From the NCBI RefSeq assembly GCF_008704555.1, contig NZ_CP023702.1, positions 1 to 64,000 of the forward strand: 64,000 bases of DNA. The letters are read 5' to 3'. The position numbers and the translations under genes were made by a program. Below the pieces are notes generated by a model that made no database searches, was not told the origin of the DNA, and saw only the letters and a program-made list of their open reading frames with translations. How positions within the stretch are numbered: position 1 is the stretch's first letter; each line of letters begins with the position of its first letter. The stretch comes from Streptomyces nitrosporeus (lineage in GTDB: Bacteria > Actinomycetota > Actinomycetes > Streptomycetales > Streptomycetaceae). Shown here one piece after another: positions 32,058-42,224 of this stretch.

Positions 32058-32389
32058 TCGGCACACGATACGTGGCGGGCGAACGGGGGCTCCGGCCGAG
32101 GGTGTTGCCACGTGGGCGTTTCACCTGTGGCTCAGGAACGAACTGCCACCGGGCCGGCCGCTCCCCTTCCGGGCGGGACGGCGCGAGGCGCGTGGTGGCC
32201 GGCCCTCCGGCTCCCCGCCGGCGACGGTTTCACAGGACACACGGCCCACCCGGCCGGGCGCCCTCATCCCACCGGCCGAGCGCGCCGCGCACACCGCGCC
32301 CGGCGCCGAGCCAGGCCGTCGTGATCCGCTGCCTCTGCCCGAGATGCCGGTACCCGTGGCCCGGGAGCCCTGTTCCGCGACTGCTCCTT

Positions 32390-33430
32390 CTCCCTGGTCC
32401 CCAGGAACGTGACCGAGTTCGCCGGGAAGGTGTACGGAAAGGAGCCTGGCACCCCGGTCAGGGTGGACGTCACCGGGGTGAGGGGGGTGGCGGTCCCGCT
32501 GTTCACAGCGGCTGGGCCGGCCGCCAGCGTGGTGACCCGCGCTCTGGGCGCGACCCGGGCCCCGCCGGAATCGATGCCGGTGCGTGCCGCGGTCCCTGGG
32601 CGTTGACGACCTTGCCGATCAGGTCACCGGTCCCCGGCCCCGAGTCGCCGGCGGAGACCGCGCCGGAGAAGTCGTCGGCCATGGGGGCGTACCGTCCGTC
32701 CTCCGATGTGACCCGTACGTCGTCGCAGGAGGCGGACGTCGCCCACGTGGACAGGCCGACGGCACCGGAGACCGGGCCGTCGAGGGCCGGTGTGCCGGTG
32801 GCTGTGGAGAGGACGACCCGGTCGCCTCCGTTGTTCATGACAGCTTCTGGACCTCGTAGTCGGCCGGGCCCCGGGCCGCTTGGTTGTTGAACCAGATGAG
32901 GTCGGGCTGCCTCTGCACGTAGTCCTCGTTGACGAGGAGGGGCTCGCAGGAGGCCAGTTCGACGACATCCGCGTTGCGTCCCAGACCGGTCATGAACGCG
33001 GCCTCGGCCAGGCCGTCGCCGAAGGTGTTCCCCTGGGAAGCGTACTCACCGAGGAAGACCTCGGGGCCGGAGCGGTCGTACGTGTCGTAGCGGTTGTTGT
33101 TCTCCGGGAACCACTGCGGGCTGTTGTGGTGATGCTCGTCGACCATGGCCACGCCGGCGTCGCGGCTGAGTTCCCAGGCGGTGCCGGAGGCGGCGGGCCC
33201 GGAGTCAAAGGCCACCGTGACGTCGGGGTACTTCGCTTCGATGGCCGCCCGGAACTGTGTGAAGCGCTCGAAGAACTCGTGAGGCAGGTTCTCCTCGTTG
33301 CCGGCCTCGGTGTGGGTGAGGCCGAACGGCTCGGGGGCCCCTGCCCGCGCGCTTGCCGCACCGGGGGACGTCACCGGCCCGTTCGCGAACTCGATGAGGT
33401 CCAGGGGGTCCTGGTCACGGCCGCCGGGCC
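32390..33430 (-). pseudogene. Decayed GH51 alpha-L-arabinofuranosidase
   Basis: The minus strand encodes, in successive frames, DLIEFANGP, PFGLTHTEAGNEENLPHEFF (catalytic acid/base region E-x-G-N-E), VDEHHHNSPQWF, SGPEVFLGEYASQGNTF (nucleophile Glu), RQPDLIWFNN, then NNGGDRVVLSTATGTPA and finally SFPYTFPANSVTFLG. These are the middle and C-terminal parts of an extracellular arabinofuranosidase. A base loss near 32835 (QKLF-MNN changed to QKLS-stop) and other shifts break the gene, and its N-terminal half is gone. It would have released L-arabinose for the adjacent ara genes. Confidence 0.85.
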
Positions 33431-33678
33431 CCTCCCCCGCGCCTTCCGGAACACAACCTGTGTCCGGCAAGCGCCTTCGCCCCATGGTCGACTGCCGTGC
33501 CGGGCCGTGCCGGGCCGTACCGTCATCGGCAACACCGCCGCGCCGGTGCCGGAAGAGCACCGGCAGAAGTGCTGTCCGGAAGCGGCGGGAGGCGGTTACC
33601 CGTTCGCCTCCGGGGCACCGAGGAGCAGCCCGCCTCCGAAGGGCCCCGCACCGGTGCCCGGCCTTCCCCGTCGGCCCG

Positions 33679-34416
33679 TCAACGAGAGCCGGTGGAAGGG
33701 GCGTTGCCGTAGTAGGCGTCCGGCCCGTGCTTACGCGTGTAGTGCCTGTCCAGGAGGTGCCGTGGAGGTTCCGAGGGGCCGAGGGGGGCCGGCCGGAGGG
33801 CCAGGGTGTGCAGGGCCATCTCCGCCACCGCCTCGCAGACGATGGCGTTCTCCAGCGAGGCCGTCGCGGTGGCGCCCCAGGTGAACGGCCCGTGCCGGGA
33901 GACGAGCGCCCCGGGCACCGCGTCGGCCCGCGCCCCGTCGCCCTCCAGCATGGCCACGATCACCTGGCCCGTGTTGTATTCGTAGTCCCGCGCGCACTGT
34001 TGGGCGGTGAGGTCCTTCGTCACGGGGATGGCTCCGTTGAAGGTGTCCGCGTGCGTCGTGCCCAGGACGGGGATCGGGTAGCGGGCCTGGGCGAAGGCCA
34101 CCGCGTGGACGGAGTGGGTGTGCGTGACACCGCCCAGGGAGGGGAAGGCCCGGTACAGGCAGCGGTGGGTCTCGGTGTCGGTGGAGGGCCGGAGCTCCCC
34201 TTCCACCACCCGCCCGTCCTCCAGGTCCACCACCACCAGGTCCTCCTCGCGGAGGTCGGCGTAGGAGACGCCGGAGGGTTTGATGACGAACACGCCCGCC
34301 TCCCGGTCCACCCCGCTCACGTTCCCCCAGGTAAGCGTGGCCAGGCCTGCCTCCGGGATGCGCAGGTTGGCCGCCAGCACCTCTCGCCGAAGGCTCTTGA
34401 GGCTCGTATCGCTCAC
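33679..34416 (-). CDS. araD: L-ribulose-5-phosphate 4-epimerase
   Basis: GTG 34414-34416 (SDTSLKSLRREVL) has GGTGAGA at good distance. The 245-residue product is a class II aldolase-fold epimerase: TWGNVSG, FVIKPSGVSYADL (substrate loop), STDTETHRCLYRAFP, GGVTHTHS with zinc His residues, RDYEYNTGQVI, and the C-terminal RKHGPDAYYGN with the catalytic Tyr region. It converts L-ribulose 5-phosphate to D-xylulose 5-phosphate, the last step of arabinose breakdown. Two LacI-type operators lie 130-220 bp upstream, in the region shared with the divergent regulator gene. Confidence 0.93.
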   Translation of the reverse strand: MSDTSLKSLRREVLAANLRIPEAGLATLTWGNVSGVDREAGVFVIKPSGVSYADLREEDLVVVDLEDGRVVEGELRPSTDTETHRCLYRAFPSLGGVTHTHSVHAVAFAQARYPIPVLGTTHADTFNGAIPVTKDLTAQQCARDYEYNTGQVIVAMLEGDGARADAVPGALVSRHGPFTWGATATASLENAIVCEAVAEMALHTLALRPAPLGPSEPPRHLLDRHYTRKHGPDAYYGNAPSTGSR

Positions 34417-34546
34417 TACACTCTCACCGTATTCCGGACAGGGCCCCACAAGCGGGCTCGATAGGTCGATTCAGACTCAAGGCGAGAACCGCACCGGCCT
34501 GGACCGGCGCGAAGAACTCGCATGGCGCGAGCTGACACTCCCCAAA

Positions 34547-34561
34547 TTGTGAGCGCTAACA
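34547..34561. promoter_or_regulatory. LacI-type operator, araD/regulator region, site 1
   Basis: TTGTGAGCGCTAACA has the near-perfect dyad TGTGAGCGCTAACA with the central CG typical of LacI-family sites. Identical to the site at 41979. Confidence 0.8.
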
Positions 34562-34624
34562 TGTCGCACACTCAAGTCCTTCGCAAGATGTTTGTGGGCT
34601 CGGCCCGGCCGAAGCCCAGGGAGG

Positions 34625-34639
34625 TTGTGAGCGCAAACA
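34625..34639. promoter_or_regulatory. LacI-type operator, araD/regulator region, site 2
   Basis: TTGTGAGCGCAAACA differs from site 1 by one base. It lies 116 bp upstream of the regulator start and 78 bp from site 1, allowing looping or autoregulation. Confidence 0.75.
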
Positions 34640-34740
34640 CTCGTAGTTGCCCCAAAAGCCCCGCCCCGGGTCCCCCGGGGTGGGGGCGAAGCCGGGCGGT
34701 ACCTTGGAGAGAGCTGCCGCTCCCCCCGGAAGGAAATGGA

Positions 34741-35790
34741 TTGCCCCAGGTCCCCGGCGCCCTCAGGGCGCCCACCATGTCGGACGTGGCGCGCGCGGCG
34801 GGCGTCTCGCACCAGACCGTCTCACGCGTGCTCAGCCACCACCCCAACGTGAGTCCCAAGACCCGGGCCGCCGTGACGGAGGTCATCGAACGGCTCGGCT
34901 ACCGGCGCAACCCGGCGGCGCGTGCCCTCGCCACCAGGCGCACCCACACCCTGGGCGTCATCGCGGTGAACACCACCCTGCACGGGCCGGCGAGTACGCT
35001 CACCGGCGTCCAGGAGGCGGCACGGGACCGGGGTTATCTGGTGTCGGCCGTCACCCTGCGGACGGCCACCGAGGCGGCGCTCACCGAAGCGATGCAGCAT
35101 CTCGGCACCTGGGGTGTCGAAGGGGTCATCGCCATCACCCCCCAGCGCGACACGGTCGAGGCGCTGGCCGCCCTCGACGCCCCGTGCCCGATGGTGACGG
35201 TGGAAGGCGGCCACGCCCTCGGCCTCCCCGGGGTCTCCCTGGACCAGCACCTCGGGGCCCGCATGATCACGGAACACCTCCTCGCCGCCGGGCACTCCAC
35301 CGTGTGGCATGTCGCCGGGCCCGAGAACTGGCTGGAGAGCGAGGCCCGCACCGCCGGGTGGGAAAGCGCCCTTCGTGACGCGGGGGCCGAGGTGCCTCCC
35401 CCTCTGCGGGGCGACTGGAGCCCTTTGTCGGGATACCAGGCGGGGCAGCAGCTGGCAGGCCGCGTCATGGCGTCCTCCACCCGCCGGCCGGGCCTCACGG
35501 CCGTGTTCGTCGCCAACGACCAGATGGCGCTCGGGGTACTGCGGGCCTTCCGCGAGGTCGGTGTGCGGACGCCGGAGGACGTCGCGGTCGCCGGCTTCGA
35601 CGACATTCCGGAGGCGGAGTTCTTCCCGCCCCCGCTCACCACGATCCGGCAGGACTTCGCCTCGCTCGGCCAGAGCAGTATCGCGCTGCTTCTGGACCAC
35701 ATCGAGGGCAGGGAGGAGAAGCCGAGGCACGTCACGGTCGCCCCCGAGCTGATCGTTCGCGCGAGCACAGCGCGGCGGCGCACGGCCTGA
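34741..35790 (+). CDS. LacI-family regulator of the arabinose genes
   Basis: I prefer TTG 34741, with AAGGA upstream. ATG 34777 is an alternative and begins directly at the HTH (MSDVARAAGVSHQTVSRVLSHH). The rest is a periplasmic-binding-protein-like ligand domain: LGVIAVNTTLHGP, VFVANDQMALGVLRAF, VAGFDDIPEAEFFPPPLTTI. It should repress the ara operon and be released by arabinose or a derivative. Four matching operators occur, two in front of this gene and araD and two between the transporter and araB, so the regulon can be read directly from the sequence. The symbol araR would be plausible but is unproven. Confidence 0.9.
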   Translation: MPQVPGALRAPTMSDVARAAGVSHQTVSRVLSHHPNVSPKTRAAVTEVIERLGYRRNPAARALATRRTHTLGVIAVNTTLHGPASTLTGVQEAARDRGYLVSAVTLRTATEAALTEAMQHLGTWGVEGVIAITPQRDTVEALAALDAPCPMVTVEGGHALGLPGVSLDQHLGARMITEHLLAAGHSTVWHVAGPENWLESEARTAGWESALRDAGAEVPPPLRGDWSPLSGYQAGQQLAGRVMASSTRRPGLTAVFVANDQMALGVLRAFREVGVRTPEDVAVAGFDDIPEAEFFPPPLTTIRQDFASLGQSSIALLLDHIEGREEKPRHVTVAPELIVRASTARRRTA

Positions 35791-35849
35791 GGAGAGCAAC
35801 CCCTTTCCGGGCACGGGCCGGTGAGCCGTGACGGGCGGTGAGCCGTCGC

Positions 35850-36800
35850 GGGCGGTGAGCCGGGGAAGTGCTGTGTCTCCAGGGCCACACCGGCGCAGGC
35901 GCGGCAGGGGTGGCCGCGCGTGCCGACGATCTCGCCGGAGAAGCCGTTCGCCGTTGTGGACCCGGATGCCCGGCTCGGTGGTGCGCGCTTCGAGGCGTCT
36001 TCCCGGGACGGGGGCGTGGAGTACGGCCGCCCTGCGCGGCAGCGAGCGCCTGCCGCCGTCCAGGACCCGGTAGTGGTGGTGGGATCCGCCTCCGTCCAGG
36101 AGGAGCCGCGTGTCCGCGCGGGTCAGGGCGTCCGGCAGCCGGCGGGGGCGCCGCGGGCCGAACGGCGAATCGCTGACGGACCGGTGCCCGCCCCGGGGGA
36201 TGAGGTCCGCGCCGACAGGGGTGTGGAGCGACGCGCCGGTCCGCAGGCGGTGGGCGGGCGCGCTGCCGCGCCCCTCCCCCCTCCGGGTTCCCGTACGCGT
36301 GGTTCGTGAGGTCGACGACGGCGGGCGCGTCGGCCACGGCGTGGTGGGCCGGGGCGAGGTTCCCGTCCCGGCCGAACGTGTAGGTGACACGCGCGTTCAG
36401 CGCTCCGGGGGGGAGCCCTGGCCGCGGTGCGGTCCGCGCGGTCAGAGCCGGACACCGGTGCGGGCGGCGGAGTGGAACGGTCCGCAGTTCCAGAGGCGTT
36501 GGCCGGGCCCCTCGGGCCCGCCGTGCAGGGCGTGGCCGTCCGCCTGCGTGTCCAGTTGGTGGACGGCGCCGTCCACCGGGAGCCGGCCGCCGGCGACGCG
36601 GCCCGCCGCCGCCCCGGAACAGCCCCCGGGCCCACGGGCCTGGGCGGCGTCCCGGGCGCCGGAGACGGTCTCGGCGAAGTGCCCCCACCGGCCGGGCAGG
36701 AGCAGGGAGTGCGGGCGGGCACCGAGTCGGTGAACCTCCGCGCGTGCCTGCCCCGGGAGTCCGAAGGCCCGTCTTTCCCCCGGGCCCGTGCCGGGCCGGC
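35850..36800 (-). pseudogene. Decayed aldose 1-epimerase (galM-like)
   Basis: Minus-strand fragments in three frames read RWGHFAETVSGARDAA, VHQLDTQADGHALHGGPEG, ALNARVTYTFGRDGNLAP, VVDLTNHAYGNPEGG, and near the end GVRVHNGE-like and ALETQHFPGSP. These are the known blocks of aldose 1-epimerase in order. The many frameshifts mean it is inactive. It sits between the regulator and the transporter, where a mutarotase would fit an arabinose cluster. Confidence 0.75.
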
Positions 36801-36978
36801 GCCCAGGGCGGCCGGTCCGCCGCCGCGGCGGTGTCCTCTGCCGGGCCGGTTCCCCGGCCGGTTCCTGCGGATGTCCCGTGATCCGCGTTCCCCGGCTGCC
36901 GGCCCGCTCGGAGGCCGCGCCGGGCGGGAGACGGCTCCGGCACGTCCGGTGGCCGGTGTCCGGGGCGGGCCCCGGTCC

Positions 36979-38004
36979 TCACTCGCCGGCGGGGCGGCGG
37001 CCGCTCATCAGACGCTGCAGCACGATGAAGACCAGCAGGAGGGCCCCGATGACGATGCGGGTCCACCACGAGCTGAGTGTTCCCTGGAAGTTGATGACGG
37101 TCTGGATCATGCCGAGGACCAGTACGCCCAGAGCCGTGCCCAGGACGAAGCCGGATCCGCCGGTCAGCAGGGTCCCGCCGATGACGGTGGCCGCGATCGC
37201 GTCGAGTTCCAGGCCCATGGCGTGCAGCGCGTACCCGGAGAGCATGTAGAACGTGAGCAGCAGTCCGCCCAGGGCCGAGCACAGGCCGCTGATCGCGTAG
37301 ACGGCGACCTTGGTGCCGCCCACCGGCAGGCCCATCAGCCGCGCCGAGGTCTCGTTGCCGCCCAGGGCGTACACGTTCCGGCCGAAACGGGTGTGATGGA
37401 GGATCACGAAGGCGGTCGCCACGGTGACCAGGGCGATGATCACGGAGAGGGAGACGAAGAGGCCCTCGGGTCCGTACAGGCGCATCTGCGCGATCCTGAC
37501 GGTGGCCGGATCGTTGATCGAGATGGACTCGGTGCTGATCATGTAGCAGAGTCCCCGGGCCAGGAACATGCCGGCCAGGGTCACGATGAAGGGCTGGATC
37601 TCGAAGGTGTGGATGATCCAGCCCATCAGCGCCCCGCCGGCGCCGCCGACGAGGAGCACCAGCGGGACGACGGAGGCGAGCGGCCAGTCGTACTGCTCCA
37701 CCAGCCACGCGGTAAGCATCGTGGACAGCGCCACCATGGAGCCGACCGACAGGTCGATGCCGCCCGTGAGGATGACGAAGGTGACGCCGACGGCGACGAC
37801 CAGGAGGAAGGCGTTGTCGATGAGCAGGTTCAGCACGACCTGGGCGGAGAAGAAGCCCTCGTAGCGCACCGAGCCGACGGTGAACATGGCCGCCAGCAGG
37901 ACGGCGGTGACCATCAGGGGGATACGGGTGCGGCCGCGGGCCGAGGCCGCTCCCCGGAAGGGCCGGGTGAGGAACGCGGCGGTGTTCGCGATGCCGGTGC
38001 TCAT
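36979..38004 (-). CDS. Sugar ABC transporter permease (YjfF type)
   Basis: The 341-residue protein has about nine hydrophobic helices and the BPD_transp_2 signature: VILTGGIDLSVGSMVAL, FIVTLAGMFLARG, and GTALGVLVLGMIQTVINFQG at the end. It starts with ATG 38004, overlapping the stop of the upstream permease by 4 bp (ATGA). With the other permease it forms a heterodimeric channel of the ribose/arabinofuranose-type importer. Order and similarity recall the E. coli ytfQRT-yjfF galactofuranose system. Confidence 0.92.
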   Translation of the reverse strand: MSTGIANTAAFLTRPFRGAASARGRTRIPLMVTAVLLAAMFTVGSVRYEGFFSAQVVLNLLIDNAFLLVVAVGVTFVILTGGIDLSVGSMVALSTMLTAWLVEQYDWPLASVVPLVLLVGGAGGALMGWIIHTFEIQPFIVTLAGMFLARGLCYMISTESISINDPATVRIAQMRLYGPEGLFVSLSVIIALVTVATAFVILHHTRFGRNVYALGGNETSARLMGLPVGGTKVAVYAISGLCSALGGLLLTFYMLSGYALHAMGLELDAIAATVIGGTLLTGGSGFVLGTALGVLVLGMIQTVINFQGTLSSWWTRIVIGALLLVFIVLQRLMSGRRPAGE

Positions 38005-39101
38005 GCGCGGGCCTCCTGGTGCGGCAGGACCTCGCCCGCCGGGGTGGTGGGACGTGGGGGTGCGGTCCCGCGCCGTCGCAGGACCTTGGACCGGAAGGCC
38101 GGGGACTGCACGAGGCAGACCACGATGACGACCACCGCCTTGAAGACGAGGGTGGTCTCGGGTGGGACACCGAGGGTGTAGACGGTCGTCGAGAGGGTCT
38201 GGATGATGAGCGCGCCCAGCACGGTGCCGCCCAGGGAGAAGCGTCCCCCGGTCAGGGCGGTGCCCCCGATGACGACCGCGAGGATCGCGTCGAGCTCGAT
38301 CCACAGTCCGGCGTTGTTGCCGTCGGCGCTGGAGACGTTGGAACTGATCATCAGTCCGGCGACGGCGGCGCACACCGCGCTGAACACGTAGACCAGGGTG
38401 AGCAGGCCGGCCGCGCGGATGCCGGCCAGGCGGCTGGCCGTCGGGTTGCCGCCGACGGACTCGATCAGCATGCCCAGCGCGCTGCGCCGGGTGAGGAGGG
38501 AGGTGAGGGCGACGACGGCGGCCGCGAGGAGCACGGCGAAGGGGAACATCAGCAGGTGGCCGCCACCGATCATCTTGTACGGGCCGCTGCTCACGGTGAT
38601 GATCTGGCCGTCGGTGATCAGCTGCGCGACGCCGCGGCCCGCGACCATCAGGATCAGGGTCGCCACGATGGGCTGCACGCCCAGCCGGGAGACCAGCAGT
38701 CCGTTGGCGAGGCCGAGTACCAGTGCCACGCCGAGGGCGAGGGCGACGGCGGTGAGCACGGTGCCGACGCTGCCGGGACTGGACGAGGTCGCTATGTACT
38801 GGCAGGCCAGGGCTCCCGCGATAGCGACGGTGGAGCCCACCGAGAGGTCGATGCCGCGGGTGGCGATGACGAGTGTCATGCCGAGTGCCACCAGGATGAG
38901 CGGGGCGCCGAACTGCATGATGTCGATGAGGCTGCCGTACAGATGGCCGTTGCGCACCCGCACGGCGAAGAAGTCGTGGGTGAAGGCGAGGTTGCCGAGC
39001 AGCAGGGCGAGCAGGGTGAGCGACGGCCACAGCAGACGGTGGCCGGTCAGGCGCTTCCCGGGGCCGCCCGCCGGGGTGGCCCGGGCGGGCTGGGAGGTCA
39101 T
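38001..39101 (-). CDS. Sugar ABC transporter permease (YtfT type)
   Basis: The 366-residue protein has ten or so membrane helices with MTLVIATRGIDLSVGSTVAI and LVSRLGVQPIVATLILMVAGRG. This pairs it with the YjfF-type protein encoded next. ATG 39101 overlaps the ATPase stop by 4 bp, so translation is coupled along the operon. The C-terminal tail is Pro/Arg-rich. Confidence 0.92.
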   Translation of the reverse strand: MTSQPARATPAGGPGKRLTGHRLLWPSLTLLALLLGNLAFTHDFFAVRVRNGHLYGSLIDIMQFGAPLILVALGMTLVIATRGIDLSVGSTVAIAGALACQYIATSSSPGSVGTVLTAVALALGVALVLGLANGLLVSRLGVQPIVATLILMVAGRGVAQLITDGQIITVSSGPYKMIGGGHLLMFPFAVLLAAAVVALTSLLTRRSALGMLIESVGGNPTASRLAGIRAAGLLTLVYVFSAVCAAVAGLMISSNVSSADGNNAGLWIELDAILAVVIGGTALTGGRFSLGGTVLGALIIQTLSTTVYTLGVPPETTLVFKAVVVIVVCLVQSPAFRSKVLRRRGTAPPRPTTPAGEVLPHQEARA

Positions 39102-40657
39102 GGGTGCGCTCCGGTGGCGATGGTGGCGAGTACGCGTTCGGGGGTGACGCTGTCGTCGTTGGTCAGGGTCGCCACCATCCGGTGGTCCCTGAGGACGCCG
39201 ATGCGGTGGCTCAGGCGCAGGACCTCTTCGAGTTCCGCGGAGATGAACAGCACCGCGGTGCCTTCCGCCGCGAGACGTGCGACGAGTTTCTGGATCTCGG
39301 CCTTGGCCCCGATGTCGATGCCCCGGGTGGGTTCGTCGAGGATCAGGAGGCGCGGGTCGGTCAGCAGCCAGCGGGCCAGCAGGACCTTCTGCTGGTTCCC
39401 TCCGCTGAGGTGGCGTACCTGGGCCCCGGGGTCGGCGGGGCGGATGTCCAGGGCCCGGATCCAGTGCCGGGTCAGCTCGTCCTGTCTCGCACGCGCGAGC
39501 GGCCGTGTCCAGCCGCGTGCGGCCTGGAGCGCGAGCACGATGTTCTCGCGGATGGTCAGCTCCCCCACGAGGCCCTCGGCCTTGCGGTTCTCCGAGCAGA
39601 AGGCGATGCGGTGGGCGATGGCGTGCCGGGGGGTGCGCAGGGAGACCGTCTCCCCCGACACGCTCAGCTCGCCGGCGTCCGCGCTGTCCGCGCCGAACAG
39701 CAGACGCGCGGCTTCGGTGCGGCCCGATCCGAGGAGTCCGGCCAGGCCGATGACCTCTCCGGGGTGGATGTCCAGGTCGTACGGCTCGATGAATCCCGTC
39801 CGCGTCAGCTGCCGGGCCCGGAGGAAGGGTTCGCCCTCCGAGCGGCCGGCCGCCTCGCGGTGGGCCCGGTCCGAGAGCTGGTCGAGGGTGGTCAGCTCTC
39901 CGCCGGTCATGCGCTGCACCAGGGACACGGGGGTGAGTTCCCCGATCGTGTACTCGCCTTCCAGGCGGCCGTTGCGGAGGATGGTGACACGGTCGCAGAT
40001 CTCGAAGACCTGGTCCAGGAAGTGGGTGACGAAGAGGATGGCGACTCCGCGGTCGCGCAGGCGCCGTATCAGGGTGAACAGTTCGGCGACCTCGTCGCGG
40101 TCCAGGCTGGAGGTGGGTTCGTCCAGGACGAGGACCTTGGCCGACACGTCCACGGCCCGGACGATGGCGACCAGTTGCTGGACGGCCAGGGAGTGCGCGC
40201 CGAGCGGGCTGGTGACGTCCAGCCCCAGGTCCAGCTCCTTCAGCAGGCCGGCGGCCCGCCTGCGCAGCGCGGACCAGTGGATGAGGCCGAACCTCCGGGG
40301 TTCACGTCCGATGAGGATGTTCTCGGCGACGGAGATGTTCTGGCAGAGGTTGACCTCCTGGTAGACGGTGCTGATGCCCGCCTGCTGGGCCTGGAGGGGG
40401 TCACCGAACCCGTGCGGCCGGCCGTCGACCAGGATGCTGCCCCCGTCGGCGGGGTGGACCCCGGTGAGCACCTTGATCAGCGTGGACTTGCCCGCGCCGT
40501 TCTCGCCCATCAGGGCGTGCACTTCGCCGGGAAAGAGCCGGAGGGCGACTTCGTCCAGGGCGAGTACGCCCGGGAACTGCTTGCGGATGCCCTGTGCTTC
40601 CAGCACCGGCTGCCGCTCGGCGGCGGCCCGGGGCTGCGGGGTGGATGGGACTGTCAT
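39098..40657 (-). CDS. Sugar ABC transporter ATPase (two domains)
   Basis: The 519-residue protein has two nucleotide-binding domains. The first has a complete Walker A (GENGAGKST, 51-59) and Walker B (VLVLDEPTSSL). The second has a modified Walker A (GLLGSGRTE) with LSGGNQQKVLLARWLL and LLILDEPTRGIDIGAK. This is the standard layout of RbsA/AraG/YtfR-type importers. It lies 72 bp after the binding-protein gene. Confidence 0.95.
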   Translation of the reverse strand: MTVPSTPQPRAAAERQPVLEAQGIRKQFPGVLALDEVALRLFPGEVHALMGENGAGKSTLIKVLTGVHPADGGSILVDGRPHGFGDPLQAQQAGISTVYQEVNLCQNISVAENILIGREPRRFGLIHWSALRRRAAGLLKELDLGLDVTSPLGAHSLAVQQLVAIVRAVDVSAKVLVLDEPTSSLDRDEVAELFTLIRRLRDRGVAILFVTHFLDQVFEICDRVTILRNGRLEGEYTIGELTPVSLVQRMTGGELTTLDQLSDRAHREAAGRSEGEPFLRARQLTRTGFIEPYDLDIHPGEVIGLAGLLGSGRTEAARLLFGADSADAGELSVSGETVSLRTPRHAIAHRIAFCSENRKAEGLVGELTIRENIVLALQAARGWTRPLARARQDELTRHWIRALDIRPADPGAQVRHLSGGNQQKVLLARWLLTDPRLLILDEPTRGIDIGAKAEIQKLVARLAAEGTAVLFISAELEEVLRLSHRIGVLRDHRMVATLTNDDSVTPERVLATIATGAHP

Positions 40658-40729
40658 CCGCCCTCCTCTCGTGAGGTGTGGCGGAGGAGGCGCCTCGCCG
40701 GGCCCCCTCCCGCGTCGAAGCGGTCTGCG

Positions 40730-41728
40730 TCAGTACCTGCGGCCGGGCAGCGCGGCCTCCGCCTCGGCCTGCGGGAAGACGCCTTCCTCGGTCTCCACGC
40801 GCGCCGGGACGTCCTCCCCGGCCGCGACCTTCTCGGTCAGGTCCATCAGCTGGTCGCCGAGCAGCGGGTTGCACTCCACCACGACGTTGATCTTGCCCTG
40901 GGTCATCGCCACGAAGGCGTCCTTGATCCCGTCCACCGAGATCACCTTGATGTCCTTGCCGGGCTGCTTCCCGGCCTCCTCGATGGCCTGGATGGCTCCG
41001 AGGGCCATGTCGTCGTTGTGGGCGTACAGGACGTCGATGTCCTTGTGGGACTTCAGGAACGCCTGCATGACCTCCTTGCCCTTGGCCCGGGTGAAGTCGC
41101 CCGTCTGCGAGGCGATGACCTCGAACTTGCCGTCGCCCTTGATGACCTCGGCGAACCCGGCCTTGCGGTCGTTGGCGGGGGCGGAGCCGGTGGTGCCCTG
41201 GAGTTCGACGATGTTGACCGGCCCCTTGTCGTCCGCGTACTCGGCGGTCAGCCACTCACCGGCGGACCTGCCCTCCTTGACGAAGTCCGAGCCGAGGAAG
41301 GTCTTGTAGAGCGAGGTGTCCTGGGTGTCCACGGCGCGGTCCGTGAGGATCACGGGGATACCGGCGTCCTTGGCCTCCTTGAGGACCGTGTCCCAGCCGG
41401 ACTCCACCACCGGCGAGAAGGCGATGACGTCGACGCGCTGCTGGATGAAGGTGCGGATCGCCTTGATCTGGTTCTCCTGCTTCTGCTGCGCGTCGGAGAA
41501 CTTCAGGGTGATGCCGGCCTTCTTCGCCGCCTCCTGGACGGACTTGGTGTTGGCGGTGCGCCATCCGCTCTCCGCACCGACCTGGGCGAAGCCGAGCACG
41601 ATCTCGCCGTCCGGCTTCGCCCCGGGCCCCGGAGCGGTACCGGAGTCGGGGTTCTCGGTGGAGCAGGCGGTCAGCGCGGTGGACGCGATGAGGGCGATAC
41701 CGGCGAGGACGGCGGTTCTGCGGGCCAT
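40730..41728 (-). CDS. Sugar-binding lipoprotein of the ABC transporter
   Basis: From ATG 41726-41728, with AAAGGA upstream, the 332-residue protein has a lipoprotein signal (ALTACS, Cys 22). The mature domain is of the Peripla_BP_4 type: EIVLGFAQVGAESGWRTANT, VDVIAFSPVVESGWD, VILTDRAVD and VLYAHNDDMALGAIQAIEEAG. These residues match YtfQ-type furanose-binding proteins. It heads the transporter operon, and an ara operator lies 250 bp upstream. Confidence 0.95.
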   Translation of the reverse strand: MARRTAVLAGIALIASTALTACSTENPDSGTAPGPGAKPDGEIVLGFAQVGAESGWRTANTKSVQEAAKKAGITLKFSDAQQKQENQIKAIRTFIQQRVDVIAFSPVVESGWDTVLKEAKDAGIPVILTDRAVDTQDTSLYKTFLGSDFVKEGRSAGEWLTAEYADDKGPVNIVELQGTTGSAPANDRKAGFAEVIKGDGKFEVIASQTGDFTRAKGKEVMQAFLKSHKDIDVLYAHNDDMALGAIQAIEEAGKQPGKDIKVISVDGIKDAFVAMTQGKINVVVECNPLLGDQLMDLTEKVAAGEDVPARVETEEGVFPQAEAEAALPGRRY

Positions 41729-41978
41729 GGCGGGTGGTCCTTTCGGGAGTTCACGGGGTGCCACCGGCGCGGCAGGGAGACGTACGGCCGGTGCGACGAG
41801 CCTTGGTCGAGCGACTTCGGGTGGCTTCGAGCGGTTTTCGGGTGGCTTCGAGCGTCTTCCGGACGGCTTCCGGGTGTCTTCGGGCAGCTTGGGGCGACGG
41901 GGCCCCGCTGCCGCCGGACGGACCGGCGCCAGGAACCGGCACGGGCGGACGGCCCTCCGGAGGAAGGGCGCCGCTGCA

Positions 41979-41993
41979 TTGTGAGCGCTAACA
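41979..41993. promoter_or_regulatory. LacI-type operator, transporter side
   Basis: TTGTGAGCGCTAACA, identical to site 1 at 34547, in the divergent region 251 bp upstream of the binding-protein gene. Confidence 0.85.
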
Positions 41994-42224
41994 CCTCCGG
42001 TTCTCAATCCCCCGGTGTGCGTTACTTTCCCGTTATCGTTTCGCGCGGCCACGCGACTGCCTCCACCGCCGCCGCCCCCACCCACGGGCGACAAGGGCGC
42101 GGACCGGTACCCCCGAATCGGGCGCACACAGGGGTGATTATCACTGTTGACGGTCCGTCATGCCGGGTGACGCCCGTCGGTCACGCACCCCGCCGCGTGT
42201 ACGCGAACCTCTTGATTCCCGGAT

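Noticed and set aside
35732..38170. 812-codon minus-strand frame across galM remnant and permease
   Set aside because: It crosses several pseudogene frames and is a shadow of the YjfF-type permease. No single domain fits.
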